64,000 bases of DNA from Argentina anserina (taxonomy: Eukaryota; Streptophyta; Magnoliopsida; Rosales; Rosaceae): the NCBI RefSeq assembly GCF_933775445.1, contig NC_065872.1:9610001-9674000 (forward strand), read 5' to 3'. The notes under the pieces were generated by a model, which saw only the letters and a list, made by a program, of their open reading frames with translations, ran no database searches and had not been told where the DNA came from. A program made the translations under genes and the position numbers. Shown piece by piece: positions 12,579 through 24,154 of the stretch (its first letter is position 1; each line of letters starts with the position of its first letter).

Positions 12579-15500
12579 TATGCCATGTCTACGTCCTGGG
12601 AATTTTTGTTTGATCATGAATTAAACCAAGTTTGGAGAGTAATGCCACCTACAGCCGTATTGGTCTCTCAAGAATCAAACCCCCACTTAATTAAGTTGGT
12701 CCATATGCCATGACCACGTCCACTTTATAGGATAAAATTAGGTTTGATCATGTTGGTTATGCAACTTGATTCGTGCCATGTTTACTTAACATGATAACCA
12801 CAATTTTTATTGGTTATAAAGATGCTTCTTTGGGAAAGTACGTGCGTCACACTAGACTTAGTTGACGTCTTAATGAGAGGCTTCTAAACTATTGATCGAA
12901 GCCGTGCCTGGCATCACCCTAATGTGCGCCACTTTTCCTTATGGCGCTATCACCATGCCGCATGGTGATACTTTTCCCAATTTCTTGTTCTTTCCAGGAT
13001 CATCATATCACATCCTGGATCACGCAAGTGATCATATTAAAGCCGATATGAGTCGGTGTTCCAAATATCCTTGTTGATGACATTGTAGGATCCAATAGTC
13101 CTAACCGTAGTGAATCTATTTCACTAAATTGACTCATAAAATTCTCTAATAGGTTTTCCCTTTTTGCTCTCTTTAGAAGTAATACATAAGAATTATGATC
13201 ATTCTCATAAATCATTGGCGTAAATGTCCTTAGAACATTGCAATGTTCGATTGCTTCTCTGTCCGTAGAGAGCTTATGTGACATGAAATATAATGTCAAT
13301 ATGCAATATAAATCAAGCATTTACTTGCTCATTAAGCACTTGTGATGATCTAATCATCGTAGTCACAGAGAAATTTTATGACACTTGTATATGCTCTAAT
13401 GTCGTGTATCATTGCTTCCCAGAAACAAAGTATGGTGAGTAGACCTCCCTGAGGATGTGCACACTTTGATTGGCGCCCCGAAGGACGATGTTGATGTACC
13501 TTGATGATATATTTTGCAAATCAAAGTTAAGAAACTATGATTCAATCCATCAAAAAGAGATAGAACATGTGTAAGGAAACCAAAAATCGAAACCGTTTAG
13601 TAACTCCAAACCAATGGACTTATCTAAAAAGTGAAGGGTCGGTAGTGCGAGGCATACTCAAAACCGCTAGACTAGATCTAGACCACTTAATTACCTCCCT
13701 GGCATGAACATTATGGAAGATTCCGCCAAAACACATTAAATCTAATTCTAGAAAATAGAAAAAGAAGAGCAAAGCCACACCTTCCCTAAGAAGGTCGGCA
13801 TGGAGTGCCGCCCCTCCCTCTGATGCTGACCATGTTACCGCGTCTCCTCGAGGCTGGTTTTGTCGCCATCTATTCCCTTGAGAGTTTGGCGAGTTCGCAT
13901 CAGAATAAATTCTAGATCATATATAGCCCCACACTTTATGATATGCTGAAAAATTCGAACCAAAGTTTGCATCTAAGGAAGAATAATCAAATGGTTTACT
14001 AAAAACACAGTTCAAAAATTTATTAATCCGTCAAGAAAGTATCAAGGTTTTATGATTGACCTAATTTATAATGACCTAGTCAAAATAAAAGCTAAGGCAT
14101 CATACCTTTACAATAGGAAATTGATGCGGTTTGAGACTATGAAGTCTAAATTCAAAACATCCATATCATTAGCAATGCCCTTGTTGCTATAAAAATCCGC
14201 AATTGTGAGAAGCATTACAAGCTTCTATCTCAACTTCATTCAAAAGATTAGTCTCTAAAGACATTAAATCTATGCACCTCTATTGTTTACACTGCAGTCC
14301 CGAACTCAGTGTTTAGTCTATCTATATTGAAAGCAATGTGAATTATTTGCAAAATTATGTTTGACTGAGGGATATGTCCCATAGGTGGTGTGGCTACCTT
14401 TTCCAGCGACGCCTCCCTGGCGTGTCCACAAGTTGGCACGGCCCGAGGGCCCTAGCCATGTCCCTTGCCGCGCCACTAGAAAACATTCCCACAGTTTTGT
14501 GGTGAAGCATGCGGTTTTCCTTTGCCATTTTGGTGTTTTCCACCTCTTGCCGTGTTGAACTAAGATTCGTAAATCTTCTGTGTTCTAACCAGTCTGAAAT
14601 TGATGTCATGAAGAATCTCATCATGCCACTCTATGGTCTGAAACAATAATATGAGCGCACTGACAGTCTATATAATTATTCTTACTATACACGAGCCTAT
14701 ATTGATTCACAAGAATCGTGGCTACAGTCGGGAATGTAGACAGCGTTTTTTGGACCATGTTGTCAACACTTATGACAACACCATAGAATTATAATCTCAA
14801 ATAGAGAATACGCGTGTTTGAATCGAAGTCGGTGACTGTTCGTAGTCAAGTGAGCGAACCTCCTCCCATTAGAGAGATTGTATGAATGTTACCATAACGC
14901 TCGCTCAATTCGTCCCAGAATCCTGAAGGATCACTCTGTACTATGTATTGCCAACATAGAATCCTCTAGGATCACTCTTATCTACGTATTACCAATGTAG
15001 AATGGGAGCAATATGGGATCTCAAAAATATGAAAGTTTATGACTTCAATTTAATGCTAGATCTCTCAATTGTGAGAGTCTAATTTGTCAAACTCAGGGCG
15101 GATAAGTTGATTAGCCATAGTAGTAGAGGAGAATGAAATTTCATTTAGGTCAAAAAACCTTTGATAATATGGTTTTGATGCCAGTCTTGTGATTCCAAAT
15201 CACAAACAGTTTGTCCTTTTGTTTACGAATGTGTCGTGTAATAATACCAAGTTACACTATATGTCGTTGATCGTACCACGTGATTCCAAACCACGTTAGA
15301 TTGATTTTGCCCAAAATATCACGTTCATGAAATGTGATATATAAAACTTTTAGAGGGAACGAAGTCCCAAAATACCCTAACCCGAAAATAAACCCAAGTT
15401 TTCAATGTCAATCATGGATCTTCAAGCTTTGAGTCTTTAAATCTTCGAGTCTTTAATATTAACCTTGTTAAAAACAACATAGATGGCCTAAAACAACTCA

Positions 15501-15746
15501 AGCTTTTGAGAGCTAAAACGCATGATAACGTGTTGTAGGAAAAGTAATATAACAATAGAGAGAATGGAAAGATCAATAGAGTCATAATTTTATCCATTGA
15601 TATGAGCCTCTATAAATAGAGAATTACAGAGATATAACATAATAAAATAGAAATCTTATCACTAGTAGTAATGGTAAACCTATCACTACATGGAATGCTA
15701 ATTCCTTATTCTATATGGAATAGACCAAGGCACACAAAAAGTGATT

Positions 15747-16519
15747 GGGTGCGACTATTGTCACTTCACAATCTATTTTGTTCTCCCATATTCTCTTTAC
15801 ACCCCAATTTTATTTTTTTCTTTCATATTTACTTTACCTCATTTCAATACCTAATATACCTTATCTCAATAATACTTTGTTCACCCTACATAAACATTTT
15901 TAACTTTGAACCTTGTTCACCCATTTGCCACTTTTTTTAATTTCATATTTATTTTAATAATCACTACTAAGAAACTATCATGAGTTTTTACTTCAGTCTT
16001 GGTATCTTATATCAGACTAATGAAGCTAACTCGACGATATTAAATTGAAGTACCCATTCACTGTTAGTTAATCATTCAATTAAACCATAAAACAACAAAA
16101 CAATTTAAGGCTCCAAACCAGACCTCACAACAAAAAAGAGACATGTGACACAATACACATGTATAAGTTGAACCTAACGTTAAACTTGTTAATTAGACGT
16201 ATTGATGATACTGGTAGAAGATTAATATTATTAATATTATTAATATTATTATGGATTGGAATGAGAATGGTAGAAGATGAATAAATCGTGAATAAATGAG
16301 TTATAACGGCTAAAATGAAATCTAATTTAATTTAATATTTTAATTTTTTTTATTTAAAAAAGATATTTTAGGTTTTATCTTATGCAAAATAAAAGATAAT
16401 GGAAAGAAAAAAATTATAATTTTTAACAACTTAATGTCTTTTAGAGTAATTTTATATCATGATATTTTAATAATTTAATAATTTATAAAATAAACAGTAC
16501 GATGATAATAGCCGCACCC
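15747..16519. mobile_element. Mutator-like MITE inserted in the Copia LTR (773 bp)
   Basis: Inverted ends are GGGTGCGACTATTGTCAC on the left and GGGTGCGGCTATTATCAT on the right. They are flanked by an exact 9-bp duplication AAAGTGATT (15738-15746 and 16520-16528), the size produced by Mutator-type transposases. The interior is very AT-rich and has no coding capacity. The insertion splits the LTR that starts at 15531, so it is younger than the retrotransposon. Confidence 0.92.
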
Positions 16520-16544
16520 AAAGTGATTTTCCTAGAACAATTAT

Positions 16545-17098
16545 TAGATTTTTTGACGCAGATTTTTTAAGGTCCATTTTTATCGCCGATTTTTGTAGAT
16601 TAGTAGTCTTCAATTTTGTATCTGATTGGATATAATATGAGTGTGACAATGATATAAAAATAAATATAGCTTTATGGGGTGGTTGTTGAACATTGAAATA
16701 GGGCTGGTGATCGTTTGCCTTCATTTCACAAATTACAACCAGAGAAACAAAGAAAACAAAAGAAAGAAAAGAAGTAGACGCATCAAAAATTCAGCACCAG
16801 ACGGCTTATCCTCCTCTTGCAACGATTCTTAGCTCATCCCCTTCTCACTCCCACAGGTCTGATTTCCTTTTCTCTCTCTGATTTGTTGATACAAGACATA
16901 AACGACAACACCCAATTACGTTGTTGAAACAACCCAACTCCCCCATTTAGCTCAATCTCGTGTTCCTCAACTTTTGGAACCCGGTTGAGTTAAAGACCCT
17001 GTTCTTTCTTAAGGCCTATGATTTAGACCCTTTTTTCTTTATCTTTGCTCAAAGTTTGGATCATAATCAAAATTGGGTCTTTGAGATTGGTGTCCTTG
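16545..17098 (+). promoter_or_regulatory. Upstream region and 5' leader of the PP2-A10-like gene
   Basis: About 550 bp separate the retrotransposon edge from the start codon. From about 16,740 the sequence becomes purine then pyrimidine rich (CTTTTCTCTCTCTG near 16866), typical of a plant 5' leader. No convincing TATA box was seen. The retrotransposon therefore lies within normal promoter distance. Confidence 0.4.
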
Positions 17099-18301
17099 AT
17101 GGACCTGGAGTTGGCCAGAAAGGGTTTTGGTTATGCCCGGAAAAGGAAGAAGTGGATGTTTGTAATGGCTGCTTTGGGCTTCTCCGGTTATGGTGCTTAT
17201 AGGGTTTATCACTTGCCTTCTGTGTCTCGAAAAAGAAAGAGGCTTTTGAAGCTATTGGGTGCTTTAGTTTCTGTAGTTGAAGTACTTTCAGACATTGCTG
17301 AATCGATTGGAGTTGTGTCTAGAGATTTGAAGGAGTTTCTGCAATCTGATTGTGATGAGATTCCCAATAGCTTGAAGCAAGTTTCGAAGATTTGTAGGTC
17401 AGATGAGTTTTCAGGGTCTGTTGTTAAGGTCACACAAGCTGTAACCTTGGGAGTTTTGAGAGGATATCAAGCACAAGCTAAGAGTCAGCGTCTTGAGGAT
17501 GGTGGTATTTCTAGTAATACAACTTTTATGGATCAAGTTGTGGATAAGCTGTTTACCAAGGCAGGGTCTGGTTTTGTATCTGTTGTTGTTGGAAGCTTTG
17601 CTAAGAATTTGGTATTGGGTTTCTTTTCGGATGAGCAGTCTGGTGCAGGATCAAAATCGGCCACTTTCCCGGATCAATATGGTATGAAGATGAATGATGT
17701 TCCTAGATGGGTGGAGGTGGCTTGTAGTGAGAAGTGCAGAGACCTAATTGCTGATTGTATCCAGCTATTTGTGAGCACGGCTGTTGCGGTTTATCTTGAC
17801 AAGACTACGGACATCAACACCTATGATGATATCTTTTCTGGCTTAACCAACCCCAAGCATGAAGCAAAAGTAAAAGATATGATTGTATCAGTCTGTAATG
17901 GCGCGGTTGAAACTCTTGTCAGATCATCTAATCAAGTATTGACAAGTTCGAAATCCAATGTGAACCATCCAAATTTGAGTTCAAATTCTTATTTGGCTAT
18001 TGAAGACGGTGGATGGATCAGTCAAGTATCCTCTACTTTGGCAGTTCCAAGCAATAGAAGCTTTGTTCTTGACTTGACCGGACGGGTTACATCTGAAACA
18101 GTTCGATCATCCTTGGATTTTTTGTTGGATAGACTCTTTGATGGGATGCGGAGACGTGTTAATTCTGCTCGTGTGGAAACTGTTGACAAGGGTGTTGAGG
18201 TTGTGAAATATGCTGTTGCAAAATCTTCCGTTATTGCCACTATATGTCTATCTTTGTGTTTACATGTAATTGATAGTCCATGGCTACTGGCTCCGGGTTA
18301 G
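17099..18301 (+). CDS. PP2-A10-like: PHLOEM PROTEIN 2-LIKE A10-type protein
   Basis: A single uninterrupted exon encodes 400 residues from the first in-frame ATG (MDLELARKGFGYARKRKK). Upstream in-frame extension is possible only from non-ATG codons. The N-terminus has a basic stretch, then a hydrophobic segment at about residues 22-37 (FVMAALGFSGYGAYRVYH), followed by LPSVSRKRKRLLKLLGAL. The C-terminus ends with a second hydrophobic segment (VIATICLSLCLHVI) close to the stop. This architecture and the start motif match the plant family annotated as PHLOEM PROTEIN 2-LIKE A10. In spite of the name, no PP2 lectin domain is visible; the molecular function of the family is not established as far as I know. 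The two hydrophobic ends suggest a membrane protein. I see no frameshift, stop or missing segment, so it looks functional. The next gene lies downstream on the other strand, tail to tail. Confidence 0.88.
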   Translation: MDLELARKGFGYARKRKKWMFVMAALGFSGYGAYRVYHLPSVSRKRKRLLKLLGALVSVVEVLSDIAESIGVVSRDLKEFLQSDCDEIPNSLKQVSKICRSDEFSGSVVKVTQAVTLGVLRGYQAQAKSQRLEDGGISSNTTFMDQVVDKLFTKAGSGFVSVVVGSFAKNLVLGFFSDEQSGAGSKSATFPDQYGMKMNDVPRWVEVACSEKCRDLIADCIQLFVSTAVAVYLDKTTDINTYDDIFSGLTNPKHEAKVKDMIVSVCNGAVETLVRSSNQVLTSSKSNVNHPNLSSNSYLAIEDGGWISQVSSTLAVPSNRSFVLDLTGRVTSETVRSSLDFLLDRLFDGMRRRVNSARVETVDKGVEVVKYAVAKSSVIATICLSLCLHVIDSPWLLAPG

Positions 18302-19395
18302 CTCGTTCGGGACGTTCTCATTTGGTAAGTCCATGACCATACATAACAAAGATTCTTTTGTGCAACTGCCTGTGTATATATCATCTGAATCCACAAATTC
18401 ATTGAGGAATTGAAGAAGTTGAAGTGCTGCCTTAGACTGGAGGTGCGCTCAAATTTTTATGCGTCCAACCTTCCTGGGATGCTGGTCCTCATTAGGTGAT
18501 AGCAATTTTTTGTGAAAATATAATGTTCCAGAATTTGTGAAGAAAGAAACTCCATTCTTCATTTGGCAATTGTGTCCTGATCTAGTCCTGTTTATCAGCT
18601 AGAGGATGGACTGTATACTTCAAGTTGGAAAATTTAGAACCTTTTAAATACTTTTGTTGGTTGTGAACCTTTCACATTACACCATGTATGTATCATTTTC
18701 GTATCTAAGTTCTTCTCAGTATATCCCTAGACTGGTGGTTGCAGGTGTTTTGTCCTTCATGTATTTACATGTATAAATCTGCAAGTGCAGTACATTGCTC
18801 TTTGTTGAAAATTTGAAATGATTTTGTGAAAATAACTCGAATGTAATGCTTGCGTTGTTGGTATGTATACCTTGTTGGTGAGAACAAACATCAGAAAAAG
18901 TAAAAGTTGATATTTTGTTGGGAGGTTATACAACTTATACTTGAGGTCAATATTATTTCCAGTTCCAAACACATTACTGTCATTACAGGGTCGTTTCTCA
19001 GATATCAGTAACCCGTTAAGATGATGCCACTTTCAAGATTTCGCATTATCATTCTGTTACCAGAATATGTTCCATGGATAAAGTTCCAACTTCAACAGAA
19101 AAGTTGACACAAGGACAGGTCAAAAAGTAAAGACAGGATGGATGAAGTATGCCATTAGTCTGAATTTTATACCAGAACAGTCTTCCTCATATCGGCAAGC
19201 TGAAAAACAGTGTTTACAATTTAGCAACCAAAACAGCAAGCAGGGCAGAAGAATTGTGCATTGCTGTTGCCTTCATCATATTCTTGAAGTGTAAATTGAA
19301 ATTCTACAAATGGATGAAATAATGATATACTATCTTCATCTCCTGGCTTGCACCGCTGAGACAATCAAACGTGAGGGAGTGAAATACCATATTGG
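18302..19395. other. 3' flank shared by two convergent genes
   Basis: This holds the 3' untranslated sequence of the PP2-A10-like gene and, from the other side, that of the minus-strand 65-residue gene. It is AT-rich. No repeat with clear ends was found. Confidence 0.5.
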
Positions 19396-22161
19396 TTACT
19401 TTGAACTTGTTTCTACTTGCGGTGCCTTTGCGGCTGCTTCTACTTGTGGCTCCTTTGCGGCTGCTTCTTCTTGCAGCTTCTTTGTCCAGTACTCCTCAAG
19501 TGGGGGTCCAAAGATTGCCTTGCCTGAAGCAACTCCAATTCTGCAGATAACATATACATATATAATGTCAGTTTGAAGACATTCAATATCAGATTACTCA
19601 TATTAAATATCTGAAATTGCATGAAGAGCATGCCTTTGTATCAAGGTTCTATCTTATCCTCAGAAAAAAAAATATATAGGTATCAAGTTTCTAAGGAAGC
19701 TGGCAGTAAACACAAAGGTATCACAACATTGAAACTCAATGCAATCAATTCCCAGTCATAAATTCACCCAAGATAAGAAACTAACAGGATAATCAAAGTA
19801 GAAAAACAATCACATTTACCAACTGAGCTTATTGTTACGAGCTTACTCTTTTGCTATACTACTCATGCGGCCTTAGCGCTCCTTGTGTGCTAAGTCAGCC
19901 TTACTCTCGCAACACTTGGCTAGAACAATTAAAAGGCAAAGAGAATATCTCTAAAAAAGAACTTGTATTAAGTAAAGAAAGCTTACAAGAGTGTTTACAA
20001 GTATGCTTGAAGACAACTTACTTGATGCCTCTATCTCTCCCTCATCCAAATGGGAATGGTGCCTCCCTATTTATAGGCATCATCCTCCTTCACCTAAAAT
20101 TCTAGGATATTCTAGGACATTTACAAGTATAGAGTGTTCTAGAGAATTATATACAAGACTAAGATATACTTTGAGTATTCTAGAATGGTTTAGATCTTTG
20201 AGCCTCTCCAAGGTTCTAGAAAGTTCTAGAGATGTCCAAATGTTCCTAAACCTTTTAAAGACTTCTAAGACTTTTCAGAGCATTCTATGACTCTCTAGAG
20301 GCTTCTACGACATTCCAAAGTCTTCCATAACCTTCTATGACATTTCAGAGGGTTCTAAAGTCTTCTGGAGGCTTCCACAATGCTCAAGTGCTCTCCAATA
20401 CATTCCTTGAGCAATGCTGGCTTTAGAATGCCCAAGGAAAATTCTATGAAGAGTGGTGCTCTCCAATACATTATGCTCTTATGCTTATAGGTTTTATTGT
20501 CTCCAAAATCTAAGACTGCCACATACAATTAGCACATGTTTCACAAATTTGGGAGACACTGTTGGTGCAAATCAAATGATTATTACTTAGTTCTAGTCCA
20601 CCTTGGTTTCCACTTCGCATCAGATTACATTCCCATTTGAAATGCAGTACTTTCAATAATCCATTATTAACGAATTAAATGAGGGTCTAGCAGTATCAGT
20701 GTTAGAGCGTTATGCCTATACGATTCATGAAAGGGGTGATCCTAGAGCCCTTTCTCTTGATGACGAAAAAAGCAGTAACAAAATCAATAAATCAGAGAAA
20801 ATAAGTCATTGGAGGTAAACATCACGCTATCTCTGATCATTATCACTGATCATCATCTATGAGAAATACTTTTTGGTGACGGGTGCAGACAAGATAATAT
20901 TGTTGAGTAACTCAATTGTTTCAGAAAAGTTACTGCACTTACTGTACTAATGCCTCTATGCAACATGGTTTCCCTATTACAACTTTCCTTAAGTCCCATG
21001 TCAACATCAACGTATGCCCAGTTGCCCACTCAACAACAGAAGCTACGAAAGTACCTCTATTGCAAAAAGTAATCCATCGAAGTCCAAATTCCTAATGTCT
21101 TTAAAACAAAAAACCAATTATCCCAGATACTGAAGTCATGTATAGTTGCATAATATCTAACCTATAAAATGATTCGCAGCAGGAGATACACGAGAAAAGC
21201 GAGGATAAGCTGATAATAGGACACGTCTACAAAAGACCAAACAGACAGCTCAAAACAACCATCCTAATTTCAGGACTTCATCTAGGGTATAAAGTTACCT
21301 GATCACAGCTATCAATTTGAGTTTCTTATAATGAAACCATACAGAAATGATAAAAGAAGATAGCACCAAACACACAAAAAATCTGTTTAGGATAACAAGT
21401 GTTTTTACAAACAATCTTCATTGCTCAAAAAATTTACATGAAGCAAGCCTAGCACTGTCACAACACAGCATCAAAAGCAAAACTTCATGGTTGCATATAG
21501 AGATTTATACACAACATAAAGCATGTAATGTGTGGCTCAATCTTAATACAATTAGTTGTGTTCTATCAAAGACCGCTCCTTATAAACATTACTTATAATT
21601 TTGCTTTCCCTCTCATTGCTTATACATTTGCAACTGAAAAACATGGCTATTCTCCATCAATTTTACATGTCCAGTTCAAAATGGAAATGCAGGACACAAT
21701 CTAACAATATGAGAAGATCAGGCAAAGCTATATAGGAACCTAATCAAAATCAATTGAACCTCATTACATAGTACACCCACATATGCAACAACGCAAAGAT
21801 TGATGCTTTTCCTGTTCATGGGTTTGCATTTTCATGGTAACAAAAAAATCAAACTGCAGAAAGTAAAACAATAATAGACAAAAATCACTAACACTACAAA
21901 CCAAACCAAAAGTAAACTAAGATAAGCAATCACAAGTTCACAACCAAGCTGGGTCAATCCCAAAAGACAAATCTGGGGTGTTCTTCAACATAAAGGGAAG
22001 CATAAAATCAATACTACACAAATGGGTATAGCTCAATTTCGTGATTATCAAACTCAGACTAATAAGTTGAAGACAAAGAGTTAATTAGAGTCGGAGAAAA
22101 GATCTTACACAACTGCGCCGATGACTAATGGCAAGGACAGGAATTTACGTCGACTAAACAT
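19396..22161 (-). CDS. Small two-exon gene for a 65-residue membrane-anchored peptide
   Basis: Exon 1 is 22161-22109 and exon 2 is 19540-19396, both on the minus strand. The intron (22108-19541) begins GTAAG and ends CTGCAG. The join is in phase and gives 65 residues plus TAA. The N-terminus MFSRRKFLSLPLVIGAVV is basic then hydrophobic, and one membrane span covers about residues 8-24. Next come GKAIFGPPLEEYW and a charged tail. The tail contains a tandem 9-residue repeat (EAAAKEPQV then EAAAKAPQV) encoded by a 27-bp duplication, which predicts a rigid helix. The basic, hydrophobic N-terminus would suit mitochondrial inner-membrane anchoring, but that is inference. I do not recognise a named family. 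The 2.57-kb intron is forty times exon 1 in length and carries repeats. A pyrimidine-rich leader and ordinary genic composition lie just upstream of exon 1. Confidence 0.75.
19833..20560 (-). mobile_element. LTR-like repeat inside the intron of the 65-residue gene
   Basis: The segment starts TGTTACGAGC and has CTATTTATAGGC near 20070, which on the minus strand reads as a TATAAATAGG promoter box like those of the Copia LTRs here. Many TTCTAGA/TTCTAAG motifs follow. I could not find a flanking duplication, so the boundaries and class are uncertain. Confidence 0.4.
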
Positions 22162-22755
22162 TTCCAAATACAACAAGGTCTGATCTGTTTCGCTTCTGCT
22201 TTTCAAGATTCAGGGGTTTTATGCTGCTTTTGCGAGGGTTTTAGATCTTTGTATAGAGATTTTTGAAGCTTCTTCTTCTGGGTTTTGTTACAAACCATAT
22301 TCTATTTCTAATTGGGCCGACACCAGTATGAAGGTTATTTCGTTTTTTAAGTGTGATATATAATGATGACCTATTAAATTGTAAGGATTCATTATTATTT
22401 CGAACTTTTGGCTTTGTAAACTTAATTGTTTCTAAGTTTGGAGGATCATACGAGATGACTATTGTCGGTCCTCATAGTTGAGTTATCTTTATGTTGCTTA
22501 CCGAATCTTTGTACTAAAAAAAGAATGTTACCGATACCTACTAATTAGTCGATATGTCATTGCTTTTTAAATGAAATGATAGATATAATATGGATGTGAA
22601 GACTCTAGTGCAACACAAAACAATGGGGACCGGCCGAAACTTTATAGGTTTTTCATCTCGTTGTGCCTATTACTTATTTAGAGCATGCAGCCACTTAGAA
22701 CTTCTATAGCATTCCGATTGATCACCCGATTAAAATGTTTATAGTGCAATATTGT

Positions 22756-22870
22756 CATTATCATAGTGTTTCTGATAATGCCGTGAACTTGAACTATCAT
22801 TTTATTACTTGAACTATCATTATCATAGTGTTTCTGATAATGCCGTGAACTCGAACTATCATTAACTGAT
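22756..22870. repeat. 62-bp tandem duplication
   Basis: CATTATCATAGTGTTTCTGA recurs with a 62-bp offset (22756 and 22818), in each case continuing TAATGCCGTGAAC. Its core GTGTTTCTGATAATGCCGTG is also present exactly at 2522-2541, next to the gene-like fragment there, so this is a dispersed repeat. Confidence 0.8.
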
Positions 22871-23145
22871 CGAACTATTCTTTCTTTTGAAACAATTGCA
22901 CATGGAACCATTTCAACCAAAGACAACTGAATCATGCATACCTACTAATTGCCTCAGCCTCTCTAGCTAGCCGACTGGAATTCGGAGGACCATTAATTTT
23001 GGATTTTATACCTAGAGGTTCTACAATGTACCGAAAGATCGTGCATTATGGTATACAAAAGCGAAAAGCGTATGCATAATGAGATGGGCGCCGTAGTTGG
23101 CAACTTGAAAAGGTCCTCCTATCCTGAGGGAAAAGAGTAGACGAC

Positions 23146-23777
23146 TCGGCAAGGCCGGCCCTTAGAATTTGGGTGCTATAGGCGAAATGAAAAAATGGGG
23201 CCTCCTTACAAAAAAATGTAGCTACAAATTTTTTTTTTTCTAATGATCAAAATAAGCTGCAAAACATAATAGTTCATTGAAGTTATAGTTACTATACCAA
23301 ATACTTCTATAACCATGATGATGGTGGTAGAAGAAAAATAAAATTTTGCTCAAAGTAATTGCCGAATTAATGATGAACCGGATAAAAAAAGATGGAACTA
23401 AGGAATAAAGATGATTCATACTATCACACAAATACACAATCGGCAAATCATTGATCAATCAACAACACACATACCACAAATTAAGAAAAACCATAAACAT
23501 ATTTGACTAAAAAAATTTGAAATTTACAGATATGATCACTTACCCACAAGTTGAATTGAAATTGACATTGTTCTCTCTTTACTAACATTCTACTTTGTTG
23601 CATCAATAAGAACACAACTCTCTTTGCATTTATAAAACCCATATTTTTTTTTCTCTATTTCACCCATATATATAAATAATATTATTATTTTAGATGGGCT
23701 TGTTTTTCTTTCGGGGGGCCTCCTGGGTTGGGGGTGCTAGGCAGTGGCCTGCTGGGCCTAGCCCCATGGCCGGGCCT
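23146..23777. mobile_element. Possible hAT-like MITE with GC-rich ends
   Basis: The left end AGGCCGGCCCTTAG and the reverse complement of the right end AGGCCCGGCCATGG are similar. Both flanks of the interior contain GGGTGCTA and GGGGCCTCC motifs. I saw no convincing target-site duplication, so the limits are approximate. Confidence 0.3.
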
Positions 23778-24091
23778 GCGATTCGGGCAAGGATTGTCAA
23801 AGTATTGCATGCATGTTTCATTATTCGATCTACTATTTCATGTCATAGAATGCTACTGCCAGATCTTGCAATCTTCAATCCATATCCAATCTTGAGACTC
23901 GCTGACATAAGAACATCACTACGTACTTAGCTACCTACTCTACTAGCAATTCTACTTATTTGAGGTTGATGATTGAGTTTACGAAGTTTGAGAGAGGGAG
24001 AGAGAGATTTAAGTGATTAGTGGCTGTATAAACAAGGGTTTTGTATTTAGATTAAAGATTTTTTTTGTCTCGAAAATGCATCAAGTCTTGA

Positions 24092-24094
<3 letters not shown>

Positions 24095-24150
<56 letters not shown>
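24095..24150. repeat. AT microsatellite, 28 repeats
   Basis: An uninterrupted AT dinucleotide run directly abuts the left arm of the foldback element. A second, shorter TA run starts at about 24534 beyond the right arm. Confidence 0.95.

Positions 24151-24153
<3 letters not shown>

Positions 24154-24154
<1 letters not shown>

Larger units (their letters stand above)
6331..16539 (-). mobile_element. Decayed Ty1/Copia LTR retrotransposon (10.2 kb, TSD ATTAT)
   Basis: Two LTRs, both starting TGTTGTAGG and ending CCTAGAACA, lie at 6331-6560 and 15531-16539 (the latter enlarged by a MITE). The 5-bp duplication ATTAT flanks the whole at 6326-6330 and 16540-16544. The element reads on the minus strand: a primer-site-like CGTTATCATGCG abuts the 15531 LTR, and a reverse-transcriptase relic lies at about 8130-8260, recognisable as KFVRKRSEKK and later PGINYDE. 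All frames are broken. LTR divergence is roughly 8-9 percent by eye, so the insertion is old. It shares its noncoding 3' domain (6660-7480) with the younger element at 34421-41075. The interior also holds nested elements. Confidence 0.85.
22162..24094. other. Intergenic region upstream of the 65-residue gene
   Basis: It contains the probable promoter of the minus-strand gene (about 22,170-22,330), a 62-bp two-copy repeat near 22,760-22,860 and a possible hAT-like element at 23146-23777. No further coding sequence is supported. Confidence 0.45.

Noticed and set aside
17045..17098. N-terminal extension of the PP2-A10-like protein by 18 residues
   Set aside because: The extension starts at TTG, not ATG. 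The ATG at 17099 opens the family-typical MDLELARKG.
19833..20560. Cassandra-type TRIM or complete LTR element in the intron
   Set aside because: No 5S-like promoter, no second LTR and no target duplication were found. It is kept only as a low-confidence LTR-like repeat.
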